DNA from: Piliocolobus tephrosceles
Taxonomy: Eukaryota > Chordata > Mammalia > Primates > Cercopithecidae
Assembly (NCBI RefSeq): GCF_002776525.5
Contig: NC_045449.1
Coordinates: forward strand, 1,483,902-1,547,901
Length of the DNA: 64,000 bases
Direction: 5' to 3'
Part shown: piece after piece, positions 1 to 9,837 of the stretch
Numbering within the stretch: position 1 is the first letter of the stretch
Layout: each line of letters begins with the position of its first letter
Program-made: the position numbers and the translations under genes
Notes under the pieces: generated by a model
Told to the model about the DNA's origin: nothing
Seen by the model: only the letters and a program-made list of their open reading frames with translations
Databases searched by the model: none

Positions 1-129
1 TGTAATCCCAGCTACTCAGGAGGCTGAGGCAGGAAAATTGCTTGAACCCAGGAGGCGGAGGTTGCAGTGAGCCAAGATCACGCCACTGCACTCCAGCCTG
101 AGCCACAGAGTCTCGCTCTGTGGCTCAGG
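1..129. mobile_element. Alu 3' part (+) meeting an inverted Alu piece
   Basis: 1-110 is a plus-strand Alu right arm. 111-129 reads as the start of a minus-strand copy. The A tail and a TA/CA microsatellite follow the gap (230-293). Confidence 0.8.
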
Positions 130-229
130 NNNNNNNNNNNNNNNNNNNNNNNNNNNNNNNNNNNNNNNNNNNNNNNNNNNNNNNNNNNNNNNNNNNNNNN
201 NNNNNNNNNNNNNNNNNNNNNNNNNNNNN
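130..229. other. Assembly gap, 100 N
   Basis: Fixed-size gap inside an Alu pair, bordered by a 14-bp inverted repeat. Confidence 0.99.
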
Positions 230-233
230 AAAC

Positions 234-284
<51 letters not shown>

Positions 285-349
285 CACACATGTATATACT
301 TTCAACTAAATAAAAATGAAAACACAACATATTAAAATGAGAGGAATGG

Positions 350-1354
350 GGGCTGGGCACGGTGGCTTACATCTGTAATCCCAGCACTTTGGGAAGCCAA
401 GGCAGGTGAATCACGAGGTCAGGAGTTCAAGACCAGCCTGGCCAACATGGTGAAACTCCATCTCTACTAAAAATACAACAAAAAAAATGAGCTGGGCATG
501 GTGGCACACACCTGTAATCCCAGCTACTCGGGAGGCTGAGACAGGAGAATCGCTTGAACCAAGTAGGCGGAGGTTGCAGTGAGCCGAGATTGCACCACTG
601 CACTCCAGCCTGCGTGACAATGTGAGACTCCGTCTCAAAAAAAAAAAAAAGTGAGGAATGAAGCTAAAGCAATGCTGAGAGAAAATGTACAGAGTGAATA
701 ATTCTATTAGAAAAAGAGAAAGGTCAGCCGGTGCGGTGGCTCAGGCCTGTAATCCCAGCACTTTGGGAGGCCAAGGCGGGTGGATCACAAGGTCAGGAGT
801 TCAAGACCAGCCTGAGCAAGATGGTGAAACCCTGTCTCTACTAAAAATACAAAAAAATTAGCTGGCGCGGTGGCAGGTGCCTGTAATCGCAGCTATTCGG
901 GAGGCTGAGGCAGGAGAATCGCTTGAACTCTGAGGGCAGAGGGTGCAGTGAGCCAAGACTGCGCCAGTGGACTACAGCCTGGGTGAGAGAGTGAGACTCC
1001 GTCTCAAAAAAAAAAAAAAAAAAACAGGAAAAAAAAAAAAGAAAAAGAGAAAGGTCCAGGCCGGGCACAGTGGCTCACACCTGTAATCCCAACACTATGG
1101 GAAGCCAAGGCGGGCGGATCAGGAGGTCAGGAGATCGAGACCATCCTGACTAACACGGTGAAACCCTGTCTCTACTAAAAATAAAAAAAAAAAAATAGCC
1201 GGACATGGTGGCGGGCACCTGCAGTCCCAGCTACTCGGGAGACTGAGGCAGGAGAATTGCATGAACCCGGGAGGCGGAGCTTGCAGTGAGCCAAGATCGT
1301 GCCACGGCACTCCAGCCTGAATAACAGGGCGACACTCCATCTCCAAAAAAAAAA
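350..1354 (+). mobile_element. Three consecutive plus-strand Alus
   Basis: Copies at about 350-651, 725-1024 and 1059-1354. The duplicated GAAAAAGAGAAAGGTC motif at 711 and 1041 marks target-site duplication. Confidence 0.9.
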
Positions 1355-1447
1355 AAGAGAAAAAGGTCCAAAATTGATAATCTAACCTTTTATCTTAACA
1401 AACTAACAAAGGGATGGCTATGATAAGAGAAGAAATCAATGCAACAA

Positions 1448-1740
1448 GGCCAGGCGCAGTGGCTCACACCTATAATCTCAGCACTTTGAGGCCCTGGGGG
1501 GTGGATTACCTGAGCTCAGGAATTCAAGACCAGCCTAGGCAACATGGCGAAACTGTCTCTATTCAAAATACAAAGGAAAATCAGCCAGGCATGGCGGCAT
1601 GTGCCTGTGGTCCCAGCTACTTGGGAGGCTAACGTGGGAGGGTCTCCTGAGCCTGGGAGGCAGAGATTACAGTGAGCTGAGACTGTGACACTGCACAACT
1701 TGGGTCACAGAGAACCCATCTCAAAAAAAAAAAAAAAAAA
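1448..1740 (+). mobile_element. Alu (+)
   Basis: Older diverged copy flanked by ATCAATGCAACAA on both sides (near 1434 and 1740). Confidence 0.9.
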
Positions 1741-2056
1741 TCAATGCAACAAAAAAGAGAAAAATGAAACCAAAACTGTTTCTTTGAAAAGCTCAATAAA
1801 ACAAGACAGCAAACCACAAAATATCAAATGATATAGTCAGGACTTTAAGGCAAAAAATGTCTTCTGAATAATTATTGAGGTGAAAGTACGTTGGCCGGAG
1901 TTACTATAGTAATATGCTTTGAGCAAATAGTATTCAGACAAGCAAGGAGAAAGGACTGCAGGTGAGATAACAGCTTAAACCCTAACACGAAAGCGAGACT
2001 GAGCATCTCACATGTCCACAGGATGAGACAACCAGGCAGATCTACAGAAAGGAGGG

Positions 2057-2347
2057 GGCCGGGTGCAGTGGCTCATGCTTGTAATCCCAGCACTTTGGGA
2101 GGCCAAGACGGGCGGATCATAAGGTGAGGAGTTCAAGACCAGCCTGACCAAAATAGTGAAACCCCGTCTCTACTAAAAGTACAAAAATTAGCCAGGCATG
2201 GTGGCAGGCACCTGTAATCTCAGCTACTCAGGAGGCTGAGGCAGGATTTTTACTTAAACTTAGGAGGTGGAGGTTGCAGTGGGCAGAAATTGTGCCACTA
2301 CACTCCAGCTTGGGCGACAGAGCAAGACTCCGTCTCAAAAAAAAAAA
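2057..2347 (+). mobile_element. Alu (+)
   Basis: Full-length, S-type features, short A tail. Confidence 0.9.
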
Positions 2348-2574
2348 GGAGGGCCAGGGACCAGGATGGGCTAGATATTGGGGTAAAGGCAAGTGGACAA
2401 TTCCCATTAGGTTTAGTAAATTCCCTGACTGCACTTGGAATTGCTATGTGTGTAACGGAACACAGTACTTCTGTTGTAGTTAACAGTGCTCTATCTCAGA
2501 AGGGGAGGAAGCATAAATTCCTGAGGAGTCCAGTGTTCCTTTACTAAATAGCAGAAATTCCTGGGGGATAAGAG

Positions 2575-2700
2575 GAGGCAGGAAGGAAAATAATATTTAC
2601 TCAGGTCTACATGTACTAGGTACCATGGTAAGAAATTTATATACATTATACCTCTTAAGTCTTCATAAAAAAACAAGTTATAGAACTTGTCCATGACATA
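2575..2700 (+). repeat. MIR fragment
   Basis: Matches the MIR 5' half ('TATTTACTCAGG...ACTAGGTACCATGGTAAG'). Confidence 0.6.
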
Positions 2701-2705
2701 GCTTT

Positions 2706-3356
2706 CTCTTTTTTTTTGAGATGGAGTCTCACTTTGTCACCCAGGCTGGAGTGCAGTGGCACGATCTCAGCTCACTGCAACCTCCACCTCTGGGGTTCTA
2801 GTTATTCTCCTGCCTCAGCCTCCCGAGTAGCTGGGATTACAGGCACATGCCACCACGCCCAGCTAATTTTTGTATTTTTAGTAGAGATGGGGTTTCACCA
2901 TATTGGTCAGGCTCGTCTTGAATTCCCGACCTCATGATCCGCCTGCCTCGGCCTCCCAAAGTGCTGGGATTACAGGCGTAAGCCACCGTGCATGGCCAAT
3001 ATAGCTTTTTAAACATATTTTTTAAATCTATCTTAATTTATATTATTTATTTATTTATTTATTTACTTATTTATTTTTGAGACAGTATCTCTCTCTGTTG
3101 CCCAGGCTGGAGTGCAGTGGCATGATCTTGGCTCACTGAAATCTCTGTCTCCCAGGTTCAAGCAATTCTTCTGCCTCAACCTCTCAAGTAGCTGGGACTA
3201 CAGGTGCACACCATTACACCATGCTAATTTTTGTATTTTTAGTAGAGACGGACTTTTACCATATTGGCCAGGCTGGTCTCGAACTCCTGACCTCATGATC
3301 CACCCACCTCGGCCTACCAAAGTGCTGGGATTACAGACGGGAGCCACCGCACCCAG
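2706..3356 (-). mobile_element. Two minus-strand Alus with a (TTTA)n between them
   Basis: Copies at about 2706-2997 and 3075-3355. The simple repeat at 3040-3078 is a decayed tail. Confidence 0.9.
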
Positions 3357-3845
3357 CCTATTTATTTATTTATTTATTTATTTATTTATTGAGACGAAGT
3401 GTTGCTCTATTGCCCAGGCCGGAGTGCAGACGGGAGCCACCGCACCCAGCCTATCTATCTATCTATCTATCTATTTATTTATTTATTTATTTATTGAGAT
3501 GAAGTGTTGCTCTATTGCCCAGGCCGGAGTGCAGTGGCCAGACCTCTATTTATTTATTGAGATGAAGTGTTGCTCTATTGCCCAGGCCGGAGTGCAGTGG
3601 CCAGACCTCAGCTCACTGCAAGTTCCGCTTCCTGGGTTCATGCCATTCTCCTGCCTCAGCCTCCCGAGTAGCTAGGACTACAGGCGCCCGCCACCTCGTC
3701 CGGCTAGCTTTTTGTATTTTTATTTTAGTAGAGGCGGGGTTTCACTGTGTTAGCCAGGATGGTCTCGATCTCCTGACCTTGTGATCCACCTGTCTTGGCC
3801 TCCCAAAGTGCTGGAATTACAGGCTTGAGCCACCGCGCCCAGCCT
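3357..3845 (-). mobile_element. AluYR-type copy with a rearranged, triplicated head
   Basis: The complete body runs from about 3555. Two extra partial heads and two (TTTA)/(TATC) tracts precede it; see findings. Confidence 0.8.
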
Positions 3846-3864
3846 ATTTATTTATTTTTAAATA

Positions 3865-3982
3865 TAAACAGGATCTTGCTATGTTGCCTAAGCTGGTCTC
3901 GAATGCCTGAGCTCAAGCAGTCCTCCCACCTCGGCCTCCAAAAGTGCTGGGATTGCAGGCATAAGCCACCATGCCCAGCTTT
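3865..3982 (-). mobile_element. Alu monomer fragment (-)
   Basis: Diverged left-arm-like piece with the GGATCTTGCTATGTTGCC motif typical of old monomers and AluJ. Confidence 0.65.
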
Positions 3983-3984
3983 AT

Positions 3985-4200
3985 CAAGCAATTTACCAAG
4001 TAACATGGCTTACTAAATACCCTATTTAATTCTCACAAAAGCCGTCTGAGCTAGGTCTTATCAGTATCCCTATTTTACAGATGAGGGAATTGAGGTCCAA
4101 CATGGGCAATTGTCCCAAGATTCCAACTAGTAACATGACAAAGGTATGATGTGAACCCCACTGACTCCAGAGCCTGTGCTAGAGTCAACTGCTTCCTTAC
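3985..4200 (+). repeat. MIR
   Basis: Clear core: 'CCCTATTTTACAGATGAGG', then 'AACTAGTAACATGACAAAGG', in the plus direction. Confidence 0.75.
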
Positions 4201-4339
4201 CCTCTCAGCACTCCTCCACTCCTCAGCCTCTAACTTCTTATATCCAGTTCCCTGATCCCTACAATTCTTTCCCAGGCCAATGGCCTCTTCTGCTCTCTTC
4301 TCTCCCCTCTTCCAGGATCCCAATGGGGTCCAGCACCCT

Positions 4340-4634
4340 TTTTTTTTTTTTTGAGACGGAGTCTCGCTCTGTCACCCAGGCTGGAGTGCAGTGGCCGCAT
4401 CTCAGTTCACTGCAAGCTCCGCCTCCCGGGTTCACGCCATTCTCCTGCCTCAGCCTCCCGAGTAGCTGGGACCGCAGGCTGCCCGCCACCACACCCGGCT
4501 AATTTTTTGTATTTTTAGTAGAGACGGGGTTTCCCCACGTTAGCCGGGATGGTCTTGATCTCCTGACCTTGTGATCTGCCCGCCACGGCCTCCCAAAGTG
4601 CTGGGATTCCAGGCGTGAGCCACTGCGCCCAGCT
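4340..4634 (-). mobile_element. Alu (-), young Y-type
   Basis: Flanked by GGGTCCAGCAC on both sides (4325 and 4634). Confidence 0.9.
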
Positions 4635-5091
4635 GGGTCCAGCACTCTTGATTCCCTTGCACCCAATCCCTTACCACTCCACAACTGTCTTCTAACAAAA
4701 CTCTATTCCTTAATCACCAGTATAATCTATCCACCTTCTCCATCCCTGTCACTGCGTAACTGAGTGATTCTGGGAAAAACAAATGCTCACTTAGAGCTGT
4801 CTTGCCAAAACCCACCTGAGCTCTCAACACACCTTCCAGTCTCTCTGTTTCTTCAGCAATCATCATACCCTAACACCATCAAATTCACGACACACAACTA
4901 TCCCTCACTCCAGCCCAACTCAGGCTGAAAAACTCAAAATCCTGTTAGAGCTTCCCACTAACCTCATCTATATCCACAGCTCTCCAGACCTCTTTCCTGT
5001 TGGGTTCAGAGGATTTGTCCTCTGCTTGGTCTTCATTCTATCCCTAGTGAGACCCTCTGCACCTCTGCACATCAATTACCTACTTTTCTTT

Positions 5092-5382
5092 TTTTTCCCT
5101 CGAGACGGAGTCTTGCTCTGTTGCTGAGGCTGGAGCGCAGTGGCACGATATCGGCTCACTGTAACCTCCACCTCTCAGGTTCAAGCAATTCTCCTGCCTC
5201 AGCCTCCCACGTAGCTGAGATTACAGGCACCCGCCACTGTGCCCGGCTAATTTTTTTATTTTTAGTAGAGATGGGGTTTCATCATATTGGCCAGGCTGGT
5301 CTTGAACTCCTTACGTGGTGATCCACCCACCTCGGCCTCCCAAAGTGCTGGGATTACAGGTGGGAGCCACTGCGTCTGGCCA
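5092..5382 (-). mobile_element. Alu (-)
   Basis: Full-length minus-strand copy within the L2. Confidence 0.9.
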
Positions 5383-5644
5383 GTTACCACACTTTTCTAT
5401 TGTACACTGAACTGCTACTGGGCTCCTTAATTAAAACATACTCACGTCACTGCCATTCAAACACCTGCATTGACTTACAGCTCCCGCTAGGTGGCATCTG
5501 ACGTCCTTCCTTCTCTTCAGCTGGCAAACAGACTGTCCTTGCTGTCTCCACTCACTCACTTTCCATGAAGCCTCACCCACTGCCATCTGGCTTCCATCCC
5601 TACTATTTCTGTAACAGCTCCTGCTAAGGTCACCAATGACGTCC

Positions 5645-5758
5645 TAACTGCCAAATCCAATGGCTACTTTTCAGTTCTTATCTAACTGCCAAATCCAATG
5701 GCTACTTTTCAGTTCTTATCTAACTGCCAAATCCAATGGCTACTTTTCAGTCCTTATC
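5645..5758 (+). repeat. 38-bp tandem repeat, three copies, inside the L2
   Basis: TAACTGCCAAATCCAATGGC begins at 5645, 5683 and 5721. Copies are identical except a T/C near the end of the third. Confidence 0.95.
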
Positions 5759-6512
5759 TAACCCAGTGCTCTTAGGCAACTGACACTGCTAAGCATCCAC
5801 TCCACTTCTGAACACATGGTCCTGAAGGCCTTGGTTCCAAGACCCAGCACTCTCCCACAGGTTCTGGCCACACTTCATCTCGGTATTCCCCCACAGTTCC
5901 AAATCTGTCCCTCTCCTCTTCTCACTCTACACTGTCCCTGAGTGATGTCACTCATTCTTGAGCTTTCAACCTTTTGCTGATAGACTCCTAAATCTACATC
6001 TTTGATCCAGACCTATTCTCCATGCTTCTTCAGATTGCTACTCACCTCTGAACCCCTAAGTTATCCCTGACTGCTCTTCCCTTTCTAGTTGCATTTCTCT
6101 CTGGAATGTCAAACTCATACTTTTTAAATCAAATCTCACAGATCATCAATTAAAGAGGCACCACTAAGGGAGCAGGGGGAATCTACACGTGTATACATGT
6201 AGAAATATGATATAAACAAACGCCTGCTGGACACCTCCATCTGAATGTTCTCAGAACTTCAAACTTTTATATATCCTAAACTAGATTTTTCTATCTTCCG
6301 TCCTAAACCTGCTCTTGTTCATGTAGTCTTCCAGTTGGTGGCACTAACATCCACCTAGTCACCCATGCCAACATCTGCACATCATTTTTGACTTTTCTTT
6401 CAGCATCCCATGACCACAAAGTTCTGCTGATTTTACCTGCTAACTTATCAAACCTGTTCCCCTCTTCCTACCTCTACTTTCACTGCTCTCATCATTTTTA
6501 CTGATTTATATA

Positions 6513-7115
6513 TTTTTCTGGAGACAGAGTCTCACCCCATTGTCAGCCTGGAGTGCAGTGGTAGGATCTCAGCTCACTGCAACCTCTGTCTCCCGGGTTC
6601 AAGCGATTCTCCTGCCTCGGCCTCCTGTGTAGCTGAGATTACAGGCATGCACCACAACGCTCAGCTAATTTTCATATTTTAAGTAGAGACGGAGATTCCC
6701 CATGTTGGTCAGGCTGGTCTCAAACTCCTGACCTCAGGTGATCCACCCGCCTGGGCATCCCAAAGTGCTGGGATTACAGGCGTGAGCCCCCGCACCAGCC
6801 TGCTCTCATCGTTTTTTTTTTTTTTTTTTTGAGACAGAGACTTGCTGTGTCGCCCAGGCTGCAGTGCAGTGGCGTGATCTCAGCTCACTGTAAGCTCCAC
6901 CTCCCGGGTTCACACCATTCTCTTGCCTCAGCCTCCTGAGGAGCTGGGACTACAGGTGCCTGCCACCACGCCCAGCTAATTTTTCGTAGTTTTCAGTCGA
7001 GACGTGGTTTCACCGTGTTAGCCAGGATGGTCTCGATCTCCTGATCTCAGGTGATCCGCCCACCTCGGCCTCCCAAAGTGCTGGGATTACAGGAACGATC
7101 ACGGCACCTGGCCGC
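6513..7115 (-). mobile_element. Two minus-strand Alus
   Basis: About 6513-6799 and 6812-7112. The GCTCTCATCATTTTTA motif recurs at 6483, 6802 (partly) and 7114, marking the target duplications. Confidence 0.88.
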
Positions 7116-7137
7116 TCTCATCATTTTTATCTGGACT

Positions 7138-7421
7138 TTTTTTTTTTTTTTTTTTTGAGGCGGAGTCTCACTCTGTCGCCCGGACTGGAGTGCAGTGGCT
7201 GCAAGCTCCGCCTCCCAGGTTTACGCCATTCTCCTGCCTCAGCCTCCGGAGTAGCTGGGACTACAGGCGCCCGCCACCTCGCCCGGCTAGTTTTTGTATT
7301 TTTAGTAGAGACGGGGTTTCACCGTGTTAGCCAGGATGGTCTCGATCTCCTGACCTCGTGATCCGCCCGTCTCGGCCTCCCAAACTGCTGGGATTACAGG
7401 CTTGAGCCACCACGCCCGGCT
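7138..7421 (-). mobile_element. AluYR-type (-)
   Basis: Carries CACCTCGCCCGGCTAG and the CAGGCTTGAGCCACC signature. Short internal deletion in the left arm. TGGACTT flanks it. Confidence 0.85.
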
Positions 7422-8054
7422 GGACTTCTTCAGTGGTCCCCAAACCTGGTCACCCCATCCTATCCTTTCAGGTCCATCTTTCTCACAGCTACAACAGTGA
7501 ATCATCTGACACAGAAATCGGACAAAGTCTACATCTGTAATGTGGGAAGTTAAAAAATAAAATAAAAAGGAAAACAAATCTGACAAAGTCACTCTGTGTT
7601 TAAGACCCTTACATAATTCTTCCTAAGGTGCGCAATGCCCTCCATGATACGGCTCTCCACTATTTATCCAGCCTCATCTCTTAACATTCCCAATTCCACA
7701 GTTTACTCCAGCAAACCTTGAACTTTCCATAGTCCCATGTACACCAAGCTAGTTACATCGCCACACTTCTGGCTAAAGGAACGCCCTCCCTCGCCTGCCT
7801 CATCACATGCTACTTCTTTCAGGAATCCTTTCCTCCTCCACTTCCAAACTGGGCTAGAGCAATCATTAACTCTGGTGCTCTCACAGATTCCCAGACACAG
7901 GTTAATCTAAAACCCGAAATGCTCAAAAAGCTGAAACTTTTTGAGTCCCAACATTCTGAGCACCAACATGATGCTCAAGGAAAATGCTCATTGATGCATT
8001 TCAGATTTTGGATTAGGGACGCTGAACCTGTAAGTATAATGAAAATATTTCAAG

Positions 8055-8692
8055 ACTGGGCACGGCGGCTCACACCTATAAGCCAGCACTATGAGAGGCT
8101 AAGGCAGGAGGACTGCTTGAACTCAAGGAGTTTGAGACCAGCCTGGACAAGAGAGTGAGATCCCAGCTCTACAAAAAATTTAAAAATTAGGCCGGGCGCG
8201 GTAGCTCATGCCTGTAATCCCAGTACTTTGGGAGGTTGAGGCAGGCGGATCACAAGGTCAGGAGACAGAGACCATCCTGGCTAACAAGGTGAAACCCCGT
8301 CTCTACTAAAAAAAATACAAAAAATTAGCTGGGCGTGGTGTCAGGCGCCCGTAGTCCCAGCTACTCGGGAGGCTGAGGCAGGAGAATGGTGTGAACCTGG
8401 GAGGCGGAGCTTGCAGTGAGCCGAGATCGCACCACTGCACTCCAACCTACGTGACAGAGCAAGACTCCATGTTAAAAAAAAAAAAAAAAAAAGGAAAATC
8501 TTTTAATTTTCCTTTAAAGGCATGGTGGAGTATGCACCTGTGGTCCCAGACACTCGGGAGGCTGAGGTGTGACGATCACTTGAGCCACAGTGACCTATGA
8601 TAGCGCCACTGCACTTCAGCCTAAGTGACAGAGTAAGACCCTGTCTCTAATAATAATAATGAAAACATTAAAAAAAAAAAAAAAAAAAAACC
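8055..8692 (+). mobile_element. Old Alu split by a younger Alu
   Basis: The older copy occupies 8055-8188 and about 8510-8692. A Y-type Alu (8190-8492) is nested in it. Confidence 0.85.
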
Positions 8693-8923
8693 TGAAATCC
8701 AAAACATTTCTGGTCCTAAGAATTTTGGATAAAGGAAACTCAACCGTAATGCAATAGTTCTAAAACACAATAGAACGTATTCTTAACAGAAGTCTTACTA
8801 AAAAACAGAAAACATTCTGCGCATGTAAATACTGCACATTTTGAAATGTGAAGGTTAGAATGCAAGAAAAATGTTACAGTTAAGAGTTACTCTAATGGAA
8901 ACCAGAGTGAGGTAACTTTTTTC

Positions 8924-9217
8924 TTTTTTTTTTTTGGAGAGAGTTTTTGCTCTGTTGCCCAGGCTGGAGTGCAATGGTAAGATCTCCGCTCACAGCAACC
9001 CCCACCTCCTGGATTCAAGCGATTCTCCTGCCTCAGCCTCCTAAGGAGCTGGGATTACAGGTACCTGCCACCAGGCCCAGGTAATTTTTGTATTTTTAGC
9101 AGAGACGAGGTTTCACCACGTCAGCCAGGCTGGTCTCAAACTCTTGACCTCAGGTGATCCACCAGCCTCGGCCTCCCAAAGTGCTGGGATTACAGGCGTG
9201 AGCCACTGTGCCTGGCC
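8924..9217 (-). mobile_element. Alu (-)
   Basis: Flanked by GAGGTAACTTTTT on both sides. Confidence 0.9.
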
Positions 9218-9720
9218 GAGGTAACTTTTTCAATCTTGCGAAAACTTAAATATACATAGTTCGAAATTCCTCAGATTTTTCCTTCTGGATTCCAGTTGCC
9301 TTCAGCTGGGCCTCTGAAGGTAAGTGAAGGAGAAACGAACTCTGAGATGCCTACGAGAGCTGCTTTTTCACAGGTGCTCTATGCCACTGGTTAACATAAT
9401 TTAGACAAATAAGCCCCTGAGAAAATGCAAACATAATGCTTTTCTGTTCAAAATAATAAATCCAACTTTTACTGTTGCCTTCATTTAGAATCATCACAAC
9501 TCCATAAGAAGGAGACTGCAGAATTCCTACAAGGAATTCTCAGAAAATAACTATAAAGTGACCTGACACTGTAAGCTGCTACTGCACAGAGCGCGGAACC
9601 TGGCACACTAAGCAAAGCGGAGAAGGAAGGAGAAGCCGTCAGGGGAAGAAGTGAAAGGGATACGAGATGAGCAGAGGACAGCAGAGGACAAGAGGGAAGC
9701 TGGGGATGACGGCCTTGTAC
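9218..9720. other. Single-copy intron 24 sequence of PRPF8
   Basis: AT-rich then moderately purine-rich. No exon, repeat or RNA gene recognised. Confidence 0.6.
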
Positions 9721-9837
9721 CTTGGTGAAGGTGGTGGAGCCAGAGGCCATGAGAATTTGACGCACACGGTTGTGGAAGCGCTGCATCGACTCATCATCCA
9801 CACGCAGGAAACACTGAGCTGTGCGCTCCTTAGTAAC
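9721..9837 (-). CDS. PRPF8: PRPF8 exon 24, residues 1220-1258
   Basis: Encodes [20 protein letters not shown] through ASGSTTFTK and ends on a codon boundary with donor GTACAA. The next exon, expected to begin with IVNKWN, was not found below this point. Confidence 0.95.

Larger units (their letters stand above)
4790..7935 (+). mobile_element. Ancient L2 LINE, antisense to PRPF8, split by Alus
   Basis: Single-copy-looking blocks 4790-5090, 5383-6510 and 7425-7930 read in order as the L2 3' region: 'AAGGTCACCAATGACGTCCT', 'CCTAAATCTACATCTTTGAT', 'GTGCGCAATGCCCTCCATGA'. No intact frame remains. Four Alus interrupt it. Confidence 0.7.

Noticed and set aside
3040..3500. CRISPR-like spaced repeats
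   Set aside because: The repeats are Alu heads and tetranucleotide tracts in a primate genome.
3112..3675. 187-codon plus-strand open frame
   Set aside because: It is translated from Alus and (TTTA)n repeats; the peptide is the usual antisense Alu text.
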